This document shows, piece by piece, positions 33,577 through 43,204 of a stretch of DNA of 64,000 bases (the stretch's first letter is position 1; each line of letters starts with the position of its first letter). The translations under genes were made by a program, and so were the position numbers. Location of the stretch: positions 1 to 64,000 of the forward strand of contig ONOU01000008.1 of NCBI GenBank assembly GCA_900319525.1. Reading direction: 5' to 3'. The notes under the pieces were generated by a model that ran no database searches, was not told where the DNA came from, and saw nothing but the letters and a program-made list of their open reading frames with translations. This stretch comes from an uncultured Prevotellaceae bacterium (GTDB lineage Bacteria > Bacteroidota > Bacteroidia > Bacteroidales > Muribaculaceae).

Positions 33577-35115
33577 ATGATAAGTTTTATGATTAGCCTA
33601 GTGGCCCTGGTGTTGGGCTACCTGGTTTACGGCGCGGTAGTGGAGCGCGTGATGCGCCCCGACGACCGCGAGACACCGGCCGTGCGGATGGCCGACGGCG
33701 TGGATTATGTGGTATTGCCCACCTGGAAGGTGTTCATGATCCAGTTCCTGAACATTGCGGGTACGGGACCCATCTTTGGTGCCATCATGGGCATGTGGTT
33801 CGGCCCTGCCAGCTACTTGTGGATTGTGCTGGGCTGCATCTTTGCCGGCGCGGTGCACGACTTCATGAGCGGCATGCTCTCGCTGCGCAACGACGGCGCC
33901 AACCTGCCGACGCTCATCGGCAAGTACCTGGGCGGCGGCACACGCAACGTGATGCTGGTGTTCACCGTGCTGCTGCTGTTGATGGTGGGTGCCGTGTTTG
34001 TATATAGCCCTGCGCTGATTTTAGCGGGCATGTGGGGTAATCCCTTGATGTGGATCATCATCATCTTTGCCTACTATGTGATCGCCACGCTGCTGCCCAT
34101 CGACAAGATCATCGGCCGTATCTATCCGTTGTTTGCCGTCGCCCTGCTGGTGATGGCGGCCGGACTGCTGGTGGGCTTGTTGATCAAGATGCCGCACCTG
34201 CCCGAGCTGTGGAACATGGGCGACATGTCGCAGTGGACTGCTAACCAGGTCATTGACGGCAAGGACACGCTGGGCGTTGCCGCCTTCTTGAACAAGAATC
34301 CCATCTTCCCCTGCATGTTCATCACCATCGCTTGTGGTGCCATCAGCGGTTTCCATGCCACGCAGAGCCCCCTGATGGCGCGCTGCCTCAAGAGCGAGCG
34401 CCTGGCCCGCCCGGTGTTCTACGGCGCGATGATTACCGAGGGCATCGTGGCGCTCATCTGGGCGACCGTCTCGTCCTATTTCTTCTATTATGGCGGCTGG
34501 AAAGAGGTTGTCGATCCCGAGGCAGTCAACGACTTCATGGCACAGGTGCAACTGTCCGACGGCAAGACCCTGACCCAGTACTTCACTGCCCCACAGGTGG
34601 TTAACCTGGTGTGCAGCAGCTGGCTGGGACTCGTGGGCGGCACACTGGCCGTGCTGGGTGTGGTGGCTGCCCCCATCACGAGCGGTGATACAGCCTTTCG
34701 CAGTGCGCGACTCATCATTGCCGAGGCGCTGCACTTTGAGCAAAAGAGCATGACGCGACGCCTGACGATCAGCGTTCCCCTGTTTGCGGCCTCACTGCTG
34801 CTGCTCATCTGGCAAATGGAGAACCCCGACGGCTTTAACGTGCTGTGGCAATACTTCGGCTGGTTCAACCAGGCGCTGTCGGTATTCACCTTGTGGATGA
34901 TTACCGTGTATCTGGCCCACAACCGCAAGCCTTACATCATCACGTTGATTCCCGCACTCTTGATGACAACAGTGTGCGTTACCTTCCTGGTGGTATCACC
35001 ACAGGCATTCGGTCTCAAGGAACTCTTGCCCTGGGCCGTCATCGCCGTCATCGCTATAGCCGTCGTATGGTTTGCCCTGTGGCTCCATAAGGACCGCACC
35101 ACCAGCAAGCTGTAA
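33577..35115 (+). CDS. cstA: Carbon starvation protein CstA
   Basis: A 512-residue polytopic inner-membrane protein of the CstA family, thought to import peptides or pyruvate. The conserved block NIAGTGPIFGAIMGMWFGP with the following GAVHDFMSGMLSLRNDG and HATQSPLMARCLKSE are diagnostic. It is shorter than the 700-residue E. coli CstA, which is usual for Bacteroidota. A strong terminator follows. It is a single gene. Confidence 0.92.
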   Translation: MISFMISLVALVLGYLVYGAVVERVMRPDDRETPAVRMADGVDYVVLPTWKVFMIQFLNIAGTGPIFGAIMGMWFGPASYLWIVLGCIFAGAVHDFMSGMLSLRNDGANLPTLIGKYLGGGTRNVMLVFTVLLLLMVGAVFVYSPALILAGMWGNPLMWIIIIFAYYVIATLLPIDKIIGRIYPLFAVALLVMAAGLLVGLLIKMPHLPELWNMGDMSQWTANQVIDGKDTLGVAAFLNKNPIFPCMFITIACGAISGFHATQSPLMARCLKSERLARPVFYGAMITEGIVALIWATVSSYFFYYGGWKEVVDPEAVNDFMAQVQLSDGKTLTQYFTAPQVVNLVCSSWLGLVGGTLAVLGVVAAPITSGDTAFRSARLIIAEALHFEQKSMTRRLTISVPLFAASLLLLIWQMENPDGFNVLWQYFGWFNQALSVFTLWMITVYLAHNRKPYIITLIPALLMTTVCVTFLVVSPQAFGLKELLPWAVIAVIAIAVVWFALWLHKDRTTSKL

Positions 35116-35146
35116 CAACCAATCAACCGTGAAACAAATTAGCATC

Positions 35147-35181
35147 AAGCCATCAGGGACAAAACTCCCTGATGGCTTTTT
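35147..35181 (+). terminator. Rho-independent terminator after cstA
   Basis: AAGCCATCAGGGA (35147-35159) pairs perfectly with TCCCTGATGGCTT (35166-35178), followed by a T-run that continues into the rpoN promoter. Confidence 0.85.
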
Positions 35182-35210
35182 GGGTAATTGAAAACTTTAT
35201 ACTACCTTTG
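35179..35210 (+). promoter_or_regulatory. rpoN promoter with -33 and -7 boxes
   Basis: TTTG (35179-35182) and TACCTTTG (35203-35210) are 20 bases apart, the expected Bacteroidota spacing. The -33 box lies in the T-run of the cstA terminator. Confidence 0.65.
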
Positions 35211-35241
35211 TAGGTTACAACGATAAAACCTCAAGACGACG

Positions 35242-36714
35242 ATGGCAAAACAGGCACTTACACAGGAACAGAAACAGACACAGCGGCTGGCGCTGGAGCA
35301 ACAGCGCATGCTCGGCCTCGTGCTGGAGAAAAATGATGCCGAGATGGCCGAGTTTATTGACAACAAGGTCAACGAGATCCAGGCGCTGGAAAAGAAGTCT
35401 GACGATGACAACGAGTATGGCAACGACGACAGCAACGGCAAGGACCGTCAAGACGCCAACCACGAGGAAAGTGACACCACACCCAGCGGAGAGGTGAACA
35501 GCGACGGTGACGACGACACGGCGGCATGGTACCGCTACTTTGCCAACAACCGTAGCCGCGACGACGAGTATTACGCTCCCATCGCTGTGAGCGAGAAGAC
35601 CCTGCAAGAATACCTGGCCGACCAGCTGGGAGAAATGGAACTGGACGAGACCCAGCAGATCATTGCCCATGCCATCGTGGGCAACCTGGAGGATGACGGC
35701 TACCTGCGCCGCTCGGTCAGCGAGATTGCCGACGACGTGACCTTCAACGACGGCTATGTCGTGGACGCGCCCCAAGTCGAGCAGGTGCTCAATCTCATCC
35801 AGACCCTGGATCCCCCAGGCATTGCCGCCCGCGACTTGAAGGAGTGCATCCTGCTGCAGTTGCGCCGCAAGGACCCCAGCGAGGACACCGAGCTGGCCAT
35901 CACGATGGTGGACCGGCACTTTGACGACTTTGCCGCCATGCGGTTCGACACACTGGCCCGCAAAATGGGCGTGGACAGCGAGCGCCTGGAGCATGTGTTC
36001 AAGCACCAGATCAGGCGAGGCCTGAACCCGCACCCTGGCAGCTCATTCGGCTCACGTGCCGATACCAGCCAGCAGGTGACGCCCGACTTTGACGTCGAGC
36101 TGGAGGAGGAAACAGGCCGACTGACGGTAACCCTGCGCAACAACATTCCCGCGTTGCAGATCAGCGAGAGCTATGTCTTGATGAATGACCGCTACAAGAG
36201 CGCGGCTCCCCTGAGCGTGAAGGAGAATAAGGAGAAGAAACAGATTCAGGACGCCTATCAGCGCGCGAGCATGTTTATTGAGGTGCTCAAGCAGCGCCAG
36301 GAGACGCTGTTCAACACCATGAGCGCCATCGTCAAGTGCCAGCGCGACTATTTCCTGCACGGCGACGAGCGCGACCTCAAGCCACTGGGGCAACAGCAGA
36401 TTGCCGACATGATCGGCAAGGATGTGTCGGTCGTCTCGCGGGCCGTGAGCAACAAATACGTGCAACTACCCTGGGGCGTGAAGAGCCTCAAGTCATTCTT
36501 CAGCGAGGACATCAACGGCTCGTCGCGCCACGAGGTGTATGACGACCTCAAGAAGCTCGTCGACAGCGAGGACAAGAAACGCCCCCTGAGCGACGATGCC
36601 CTGTGTGAGAAGCTCAAGGCCATGGGATACAAGCTCGAGCGGCGCACGGTGGCCAAGTATCGCGATGCGCTCAAGATACCCAGCAGCACCATCCGCCGCA
36701 AGATGGCCCGATAG
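35242..36714 (+). CDS. rpoN: RNA polymerase sigma-54 factor
   Basis: A 490-residue sigma-54. The glutamine-rich activator region is LTQEQKQTQRLALEQQRMLG (region I), an acidic linker rich in aspartate and asparagine follows (region II, about 60-100), then the core-binding and helix-turn-helix domains, and the RpoN box ERRTVAKYR at about 466-474. Length is normal. It directs transcription from -24/-12 promoters together with AAA+ activators; none of those activators is in the window. Followed after 37 bases by a PAP2-like membrane protein and ispG on the same strand. Confidence 0.95.
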   Translation: MAKQALTQEQKQTQRLALEQQRMLGLVLEKNDAEMAEFIDNKVNEIQALEKKSDDDNEYGNDDSNGKDRQDANHEESDTTPSGEVNSDGDDDTAAWYRYFANNRSRDDEYYAPIAVSEKTLQEYLADQLGEMELDETQQIIAHAIVGNLEDDGYLRRSVSEIADDVTFNDGYVVDAPQVEQVLNLIQTLDPPGIAARDLKECILLQLRRKDPSEDTELAITMVDRHFDDFAAMRFDTLARKMGVDSERLEHVFKHQIRRGLNPHPGSSFGSRADTSQQVTPDFDVELEEETGRLTVTLRNNIPALQISESYVLMNDRYKSAAPLSVKENKEKKQIQDAYQRASMFIEVLKQRQETLFNTMSAIVKCQRDYFLHGDERDLKPLGQQQIADMIGKDVSVVSRAVSNKYVQLPWGVKSLKSFFSEDINGSSRHEVYDDLKKLVDSEDKKRPLSDDALCEKLKAMGYKLERRTVAKYRDALKIPSSTIRRKMAR

Positions 36715-36751
36715 GCACTACAGTAAACAACCAGAAACCCAAACACTATAA

Positions 36752-37393
36752 ATGAACCGATACTCCGTCAATAAGTTTATTGCAGGACTAGCGCGTTTCC
36801 TGTCCACGGCATTGACCCCCCTGCTGATGCCCACCTATGGCGTTTTTCTCGTCTTATGGGTGTCGGTATTGTGCCTACTGCCTTACGGCAGCCGAGTGGC
36901 AGTGCTGCTCGTGTGCATGGGCATCACGTGCATCGTTCCGCTGATTTTCCTGAGTGTTCTGCGCCACTTTAATCTGGTCAAGGACTTGCATGTCGAGATC
37001 CGCCAGCAACGACTCATCCCTTATCTATTTACCACCTTCTGCTATGCCGTGGCGGCCTATTACCTGTACTACGGCTGCCATGCTCCCCAGTGGTTCGCCA
37101 TGTTTATGGTCGGCTCAGCCATCACCGTGCTGGTGATGGCGATCATCAACCTGTGGTGGAAAATCAGTGCCCACATGGCGGGAATCGGCGGCGTTGTGGC
37201 CTTGATTTACCAGATTCATGTACAAGGCCTTAGCGCATTTGACCTGCTATGGCTGCTGTGCCTGAGCATCATCGTGGCAGGTATGCTGGGATCGGCAAGG
37301 CTGGTGCTCAAGCGGCATGGCCTGTGGCAAGTGCTGGCGGGAGCTGCGGTGGGGTTCCTGTGTGTGTCGCTAACCATGCGTTTCCTCGGTTGA
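36752..37393 (+). CDS. PAP2-like membrane protein, degenerate
   Basis: A 213-residue membrane protein with about six helices. WWKISAHMAGIGG and ARLVLKRHGLWQVLAGAAVG resemble the second and third motifs of PAP2 lipid phosphatases, although the first KxxxxxxRP motif is not apparent. Bacteroidota homologues are annotated as PAP2-family and usually stand near rpoN or isoprenoid genes. It may hydrolyse undecaprenyl diphosphate or act only as a membrane scaffold; the incomplete motif set leaves this open. Confidence 0.65.
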   Translation: MNRYSVNKFIAGLARFLSTALTPLLMPTYGVFLVLWVSVLCLLPYGSRVAVLLVCMGITCIVPLIFLSVLRHFNLVKDLHVEIRQQRLIPYLFTTFCYAVAAYYLYYGCHAPQWFAMFMVGSAITVLVMAIINLWWKISAHMAGIGGVVALIYQIHVQGLSAFDLLWLLCLSIIVAGMLGSARLVLKRHGLWQVLAGAAVGFLCVSLTMRFLG

Positions 37394-37476
37394 ATAAGGC
37401 AGCCAAGCGGCCGACGTGCGCCGTGCTTATCGTCACGGTCTTTAAAAACTAAGCCATTTAAAACTAAATAGATATA

Positions 37477-39300
37477 ATGAACTTCAACTATAACCGCCGC
37501 CACACAGTCAGCGTCAACGTGGGCGGCATCGCAATGGGCAGCGAGTGGCCCATCAGAGTACAGTCGATGACCAACACGTCCACCGACGATGTCGAGTCCA
37601 GCGCGGCCCAGTGCCAACGCATAGCCTATGCCGGGGCCGATTATGTCCGCCTCACGGCACAAGGCGTCAAGCAGGCCAACAGCATCGGCGAGATTTCGCA
37701 GGTGCTGCGTGCCCAGGGCTGCGACGTCCCACTCATCGCCGACATCCACTTCAATCCCCAGGCTGCCCTGGCGGCAGCTGCGGTGTGTGAGGGTGTGCGC
37801 ATCAATCCGGGCAACTTTGTCGATCCGGCACGCACCTTCAAGCAGCTGGAATACACCCAGGAGGAATATGAGGCCGAGCTGGCGCGCATCCATGAAGCGC
37901 TCCTGCCGTTTATCGCCGTGTGCCGTGAGCACCACACCGCCGTGCGCCTGGGTGTGAACCACGGCTCGCTGAGCGACCGCATCATGAGCCGATATGGCAA
38001 CACCGCCGCCGGCATGGTCGAGAGCGTGATGGAATTCCTGCGCGTATTTGTCGAGGAGGATTTCCTAGACGTGGTGATCTCGATGAAGGCGTCTAACGTT
38101 GTCGTTATGGTCGAGGCCGTGCGGCGACTGGTGGACGCCATGGACCGCGAGGACATGCACTTCCCGCTCCACCTGGGCGTGACCGAGGCGGGATTTGGCG
38201 AGGATGGGCGCGTCAAGAGCGCTGTGGGCATCGGTGCCCTGCTGGCCCAAGGCCTGGGCGACACCATCCGTGTCTCGCTCAGCGAGGAGCCTGAGCTCGA
38301 GGTGCCCGTGGCCCGCAAACTCGTGGACTATATCTCGCAACGGCAGGGTCATCCCGATATCGCCGGGGAATACTGCCCTGGATATGACCCCTTGTGTCCC
38401 GAGCGACGGGTGACCACCGCTGTCGATAACCGCATCGGCGGCAGTTGCCAGCCTGTGGTCATTGCCAGCTACAGGCCCGATGAACTCAAGGACGTGGCCT
38501 TGCAGCCCGACCTGTACTACAGCGCCAACGGACACATCGACGGCATGCACCGCTTCCTGGTGCCGCTCGATGCCTGGCATGGCGAGCGCAATGCCTACCC
38601 ACTGCTCACCCTGGGAGAATGGGACCGCTGCCCCGACACGGCAAGCATGCGATTCCTGCAACTGCCGGCCTCCACACCGGCCAACCGCTTGGAGTTCCTT
38701 CGTGGTCGTGAGGACACGGTGCTGGTGATCACGCCCGTGGGCATGAACATCCCCGGCGAGCAGCAGGCACTCATCCATGCACTCGAGGCTGCCGGCATCA
38801 ACTGCCCCGTGATTCTGCGCAACAACTATTCCGACAGCTCCAACGAGTGGTTACAGGTCAAGGCCGGTGCCGACATGGGAGCGGTATTGCTCAACGGCCG
38901 TGCCGACGGCATCTGGCTCGAGGCGCCCAACTGCCATAACTGTGCCGACGTCGTGCGCTATGCCTTCGCCATCCTGCAGGCAGCACGCCAGCGCATCACC
39001 AAGACGGAGTTCATCTCTTGTCCCGGCTGCGGCAGGACGATGTTTGACCTGCAGACGACGGTACAACGCGTCCAGCAGGCGACAGCCCACCTCACCCACC
39101 TCAAAATCGGCGTCATGGGCTGCATCGTCAACGGCCCTGGCGAAATGGCCGATGCCGACTATGGCTACGTGGGCGCGGCAGCTGGCCGCATCAGCCTGTA
39201 CAAGGGCAAGCAGTGCATCGAGATGAATATCCCCGAGGAGGAGGCCATCGACCGCCTCGTTGACCTCATCAAGCAGCACGGCGACTGGCGTGAGCCTTGA
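37477..39300 (+). CDS. ispG: (E)-4-hydroxy-3-methylbut-2-enyl-diphosphate synthase, long form
   Basis: A 607-residue enzyme of the non-mevalonate isoprenoid pathway, turning MEcPP into HMBPP with a [4Fe-4S] cluster. The TIM-barrel starts at VNVGGIAMGSEWPIRVQSMT; an insertion domain of about 200 residues follows, as in plant and Bacteroidota long forms; the C-terminal cluster cysteines are C515 and C518 (CPGCG) and C549 (GCIVNGPGEM). Bacteroidota and plants share this three-domain form, whereas most bacteria have about 370 residues. Confidence 0.95.
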   Translation: MNFNYNRRHTVSVNVGGIAMGSEWPIRVQSMTNTSTDDVESSAAQCQRIAYAGADYVRLTAQGVKQANSIGEISQVLRAQGCDVPLIADIHFNPQAALAAAAVCEGVRINPGNFVDPARTFKQLEYTQEEYEAELARIHEALLPFIAVCREHHTAVRLGVNHGSLSDRIMSRYGNTAAGMVESVMEFLRVFVEEDFLDVVISMKASNVVVMVEAVRRLVDAMDREDMHFPLHLGVTEAGFGEDGRVKSAVGIGALLAQGLGDTIRVSLSEEPELEVPVARKLVDYISQRQGHPDIAGEYCPGYDPLCPERRVTTAVDNRIGGSCQPVVIASYRPDELKDVALQPDLYYSANGHIDGMHRFLVPLDAWHGERNAYPLLTLGEWDRCPDTASMRFLQLPASTPANRLEFLRGREDTVLVITPVGMNIPGEQQALIHALEAAGINCPVILRNNYSDSSNEWLQVKAGADMGAVLLNGRADGIWLEAPNCHNCADVVRYAFAILQAARQRITKTEFISCPGCGRTMFDLQTTVQRVQQATAHLTHLKIGVMGCIVNGPGEMADADYGYVGAAAGRISLYKGKQCIEMNIPEEEAIDRLVDLIKQHGDWREP

Positions 39301-39347
39301 TGGAGTGAAACGGCAACAATAGCAAAATGATTTATACGTCTATCACA

Positions 39348-40373
39348 ATGAGCAAGATACTGTCACATAACCCCTTAATGATTGTGTTGCTGCTTGTCGC
39401 CATGCTATCGTCGTGCAGCAACAACGAGTTCAAGATTGATGGCAACATCGCTAACCTCAACGACGGTGTGGTCAGGATCGTCTTTCATGGCGACTCGAGC
39501 ATCGTCGATGAACTGACTGATCTGGACGAGAAGGGACGTTTCTCCTTCAAGGGAGTGTCGGCACAGCCCGTGGTTGTGAATCTGCTTGATTCGCGGGGCA
39601 ATCCGTTGACCGCGGTGGTAGCGGCTAACGGCGACCACATCAAGGTCAAGGGGGATGCCGACAAAGCATCAGGCATCAAGGTGCGCGGCAACCGCCTGAA
39701 CGAGGACTGGCAACTGTTCCGCAACGAGCATGCGGCGTTCTACAGCGACCCTAACCCGAGCCGCCTGGATGCCGCTATCGCGAAATATGTGAAAGAGCAC
39801 CCCGCCGACATGCTGTCAACGGTGCTGCTCATGGTCGATTACAGCGACTACAGCAACCGTGAGGCGGTGGACAAGATGCTGCAAAGCATTGACGAGAAGG
39901 CGCGTCCCAAGTCACTTCTTGAAGCCTACGAGAGCCGCCCAGCCAAGCGCAGGACGGAGGCGCTACCGCGCCTGATGACCCTCAATCTGGTCAAGCACGA
40001 TGGCGATTTTGAGCACATCACGCTGACCAACCAGGTCACCCTGCTGCACCTGTGGGCCAACCCGTTCCAGAACCGGGTCACGACAGTGAACAAGATGAAA
40101 GGACTCAGCCCTGCCATCCACGTGGTGGATGTGCTGACCGAGAGCGACACGCTGCGCTGGCAACAGGCCATCAGTGCCGACCCTGCCTCTTGGAAGCACT
40201 ACTGGGCTCCAGGCGGACCGTTAGAGCCTGGCATCCAGCTCCTGGGCATCAGCATGGCACCGTGGTTTGCGGTCATCGACAGCACGGGACTGGTCACCTA
40301 CTCGGGACCCGACTACAGCACTGTCGAGCGTGAGCTGAATGCCGCGCTAGATCCGATGAAAAAAACAAGATAA
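39348..40373 (+). CDS. DUF4369 lipoprotein with thioredoxin-like fold lacking CxxC
   Basis: A 341-residue lipoprotein: signal MSKILSHNPLMIVLLLVAML, lipobox SSC-S. A DUF4369 beta-sandwich (KIDGNIANLNDGVVRIVF) is followed by a helical middle and a C-terminal thioredoxin-like part (TLLHLWANPFQNRV, then the cis-proline-type GISMAPWFAVIDSTG). In active TlpA/ResA relatives the first motif would contain CxxC; here it is WANPF with no cysteines, so it cannot be a disulfide oxidoreductase. It lies 46 bases after ispG and 16 bases before yifB and probably shares transcription with them. The start at 39348 is chosen over an upstream ATG because the signal begins there. Confidence 0.75.
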   Translation: MSKILSHNPLMIVLLLVAMLSSCSNNEFKIDGNIANLNDGVVRIVFHGDSSIVDELTDLDEKGRFSFKGVSAQPVVVNLLDSRGNPLTAVVAANGDHIKVKGDADKASGIKVRGNRLNEDWQLFRNEHAAFYSDPNPSRLDAAIAKYVKEHPADMLSTVLLMVDYSDYSNREAVDKMLQSIDEKARPKSLLEAYESRPAKRRTEALPRLMTLNLVKHDGDFEHITLTNQVTLLHLWANPFQNRVTTVNKMKGLSPAIHVVDVLTESDTLRWQQAISADPASWKHYWAPGGPLEPGIQLLGISMAPWFAVIDSTGLVTYSGPDYSTVERELNAALDPMKKTR

Positions 40374-40389
40374 TCATGAGATAAGGCCT

Positions 40390-41937
40390 ATGTTAACAAG
40401 AACGATTGCAGCCGCAGTACAGGGCATTGACGCCATCAAGGTCGAGATCGAGGTGACTGTCGATTATGGTGCCGGATTCATGGTCATCGGACTGCCCGAC
40501 ACCGCCGTCAAGGAGAGTGCCGAGCGGGTGAGGTGCGCCATCAGGCAGACGGGCAATAAGTTCCCGGGGCGCAAAGTGATGGTCAACATGTCACCTGCCG
40601 ACATCAAGAAGGAAGGCTCGGCCTATGACCTGCCCCTGGCCATCGGCATCCTGGCTGCCGACGAGAAGGTACCGGTGGATCGGCTCGACCGCTACATGTT
40701 CATGGGAGAACTGTCGCTGGATGGCTCGCTACGGCCCATCAAGGGCGTGCTGCCCATGGCCATCCTGGCTAGGGAACTGAAACTCGATGGCTTTATCGTT
40801 CCGCAAGCCAATGCTATGGAGGCTGCCGTGGTCAACAACCTCAACATCTACGGTGTGGACAACTTCATTCAGGTGGTGAACTTCTTGAACGGTGACCTCA
40901 CCCTGGAACCAACTGTGGTGGACACACGCGCCGAGTTTGCCAAGGCACAGGGTATCTTCCCCTTTGATTTTGCCGACGTCAAGGGACAGGAGAACGTCAA
41001 GCGCGCCTTTGAGGTTGCCTGTGCAGGTGGACACAACATCCTGCTGGTGGGCAGTCCCGGTTCGGGCAAGTCGATGATGGCCAAGCGCCTGCCGTCCATC
41101 ATGCCGCCGCTCACGCTGAGCGAAGCCCTCGAGACGACCAAGATCCACAGCGTGGCAGGCAAACTGCCCCAGGGAACCACACTGATGACGACGCGACCCT
41201 TCCGCAGTCCGCACCACACCATCTCGCCCGTCGCCCTCGTCGGCGGCGGAACGTTTCCCATGCCCGGGGAAATCTCTCTAGCCCACAATGGCGTGCTCTT
41301 CCTGGATGAGCTGCCCGAGTTCAATCGCTCCGTTTTGGAGGTGATGCGGCAGCCGCTGGAGGACAGGATTATCAGTATCAGTAGGGCAAAATACTCTACA
41401 GAGTACCCGGCGTCGTTCATGCTTGTGGCGTCGATGAATCCGTGCCCGTGCGGGTACTATGGGCACCCCAAGAAGAAGTGCGTCTGCAACGAGTATCAGC
41501 GCACGCACTACATGAGCAAGATTTCGGGGCCGCTGCTAGACCGCATTGACCTCCAGATCGAGGTCCAGCCCGTCGATTTCGACCAGATGTCGTCAAAAGC
41601 CCCAGGTGAGCCCAGCGCCGCCATCCGCCAGCGCGTCATCGCCGCGAGGATGCTGCAGGAGCGCCGCTTCAAGGACGAACCCGGCATCCACTGCAACGCC
41701 CAGATGACCCCGTCCCTGCTGCACAAATACGCCGAACCCAACGCCGCCGGCCTGGAGAAGCTGCGCGACGCCATGGACCGCATGAACATGAGCGCAAGGG
41801 CCTACGACCGCATCCTCAAGGTCGCCCGCACCATCGCCGACCTCGAAGCCTGCGCCGACGTCCTCGACCACCACATCATGGAAGCCATCGCCTACCGCAA
41901 CCTCGACCGCCCCACCTACCTCGGCACCACATTATAA
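40390..41937 (+). CDS. YifB/ComM-family Mg-chelatase-like AAA ATPase
   Basis: A 515-residue protein of the ComM/YifB family. An N-terminal Lon-like domain (to about 185) precedes the AAA module with Walker A GSPGSGKSMMAK, Walker B LFLDELPEF and the zinc-like cysteine cluster PCPCGYYGHPKKKCVC. ComM homologues are branch-migration helicases that extend heteroduplex DNA during natural transformation. The gene is intact, yet two further pieces of a yifB-like gene lie downstream: the last 171 bases (42976-43146) and an internal stretch (44841-44909). The 3' third has a strongly C-ending codon style, also seen in the downstream copy, so the tail may have been exchanged. Confidence 0.92.
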   Translation: MLTRTIAAAVQGIDAIKVEIEVTVDYGAGFMVIGLPDTAVKESAERVRCAIRQTGNKFPGRKVMVNMSPADIKKEGSAYDLPLAIGILAADEKVPVDRLDRYMFMGELSLDGSLRPIKGVLPMAILARELKLDGFIVPQANAMEAAVVNNLNIYGVDNFIQVVNFLNGDLTLEPTVVDTRAEFAKAQGIFPFDFADVKGQENVKRAFEVACAGGHNILLVGSPGSGKSMMAKRLPSIMPPLTLSEALETTKIHSVAGKLPQGTTLMTTRPFRSPHHTISPVALVGGGTFPMPGEISLAHNGVLFLDELPEFNRSVLEVMRQPLEDRIISISRAKYSTEYPASFMLVASMNPCPCGYYGHPKKKCVCNEYQRTHYMSKISGPLLDRIDLQIEVQPVDFDQMSSKAPGEPSAAIRQRVIAARMLQERRFKDEPGIHCNAQMTPSLLHKYAEPNAAGLEKLRDAMDRMNMSARAYDRILKVARTIADLEACADVLDHHIMEAIAYRNLDRPTYLGTTL

Positions 41938-41947
41938 ATACAGAAAT

Positions 41948-42970
41948 ATGTCTGACCAAGAGAGAAATATCATCATCTACCGCACTGCCGATGGCCGTGC
42001 ATCGGTAGCACTTTATGCCCATGACGGCAAGATTTGGGTTAACCAGCAACAGATGGCAGAACTTTTTGCCACCTCCAAGCAAACTATCAGTTATCACATA
42101 GTTAATATCCTGAAGGAAAATGAATTAACTCAAGATTCAGTTGTCAAAGAATTTTTGACAACTGCCGCCGATGGCAAGAGTTACAACGTCATTTTCTATT
42201 CGTTGGAGATGATTATTGCAGTGGGTTATCGTGTACGTGGCGTACGTGGTACTCAATTCCGCCAATGGGCAACGGAACATTTGACCGAGTATTTGGTTAA
42301 GGGATTCACAATGGACGATGAGCGTTTAAAGAATCCCGATGGTCGTCCCGACTATTTTGATGAACTGTTAGCGAGAATTCGGGACATTCGGGCCTCGGAG
42401 AAACGCTTCTACCAAAAAATCCGTGATCTGTTCAAACTAAGCAGCGATTACGATAAAACAGACAAGGCAACACAGATGTTCTTTGCCGAGACGCAGAACA
42501 AATTACTCTATGCTGTCACTCATCAAACCGCCGCCGAATTGATTTGCGTCCGTGCTGATGCCGAGAAGCCCAATATGGGTCTGACCACATGGAAAGGTTC
42601 CATCGTACGCAAGGGCGATATCATCATTGCAAAAAACTATCTGCAAGATGCTGAAATCGACAGGCTGAACCGCCTCGTTGACATCTTCCTGACATCAGCC
42701 GAAATGCGCGTACAAGATAGACGAGACCTCACCCTTGACTACTGGCGTGACAACGTTGACAACCTTCTCGCCTTCCAGGGAATGGACGTTCTCCAAGACA
42801 AAGGCTCCGTCTCCAATGCCCAGATGGAGCATCACGTCCGTGAAGTCTACGCCGATTTCGACACCAAACGCAAGCAACTCGAAGCCCAGCAAGCCGACGC
42901 CGACGACCTAAAACTCCTCGAAGACATCGAGAAACGAATCCTCAACCAATCAAGTAACGAGCAAGAATAG
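41948..42970 (+). CDS. RhuM-family protein
   Basis: A 340-residue protein. The N-terminal domain ([20 protein letters not shown] and [19 protein letters not shown]) is the winged-helix-like BRO/RhuM DNA-binding part; the rest, with YVKVG-like [20 protein letters not shown] and [17 protein letters not shown], is a Fic/DOC-related fold without the Fic HPFxxGN motif. RhuM was first named in a Salmonella pathogenicity island, and the family is often linked to mobile DNA and toxin-antitoxin loci. It starts ten bases after yifB and is more AT-rich than yifB. A copy of the yifB 3' end follows it directly, so it appears to sit inside a cassette. Confidence 0.88.
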   Translation: MSDQERNIIIYRTADGRASVALYAHDGKIWVNQQQMAELFATSKQTISYHIVNILKENELTQDSVVKEFLTTAADGKSYNVIFYSLEMIIAVGYRVRGVRGTQFRQWATEHLTEYLVKGFTMDDERLKNPDGRPDYFDELLARIRDIRASEKRFYQKIRDLFKLSSDYDKTDKATQMFFAETQNKLLYAVTHQTAAELICVRADAEKPNMGLTTWKGSIVRKGDIIIAKNYLQDAEIDRLNRLVDIFLTSAEMRVQDRRDLTLDYWRDNVDNLLAFQGMDVLQDKGSVSNAQMEHHVREVYADFDTKRKQLEAQQADADDLKLLEDIEKRILNQSSNEQE

Positions 42971-42975
42971 ATGGT

Positions 42976-43146
42976 GACGCCATGGAACGCATGAACATGT
43001 CTGCCCGCACCTACGACCGCATCCTCAAGGTCGCCCGCACCATCGCCGACCTCGAAGGCACCGCCGACGTCCTCGACCACCACATCATGGAAGCCATCGC
43101 CTACAGCAACCTCGACCGCCCCACTTACCTCAGCACCTCGTTATAA
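42976..43146 (+). pseudogene. Second copy of the yifB 3' end
   Basis: 171 bases encode [20 protein letters not shown] and onwards to a TAA, matching the last 57 codons of the intact yifB (41767-41937), with only scattered differences. It begins directly behind rhuM and ends with the same stop context. It has no start and cannot be a gene; it is a scar of cassette insertion or recombination at the yifB 3' end. Confidence 0.9.
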
Positions 43147-43204
43147 ATCAGAGGTATGTACAATTTTGATAAATCTTTTTATTGACTATTTAATCATCAA
43201 CACA

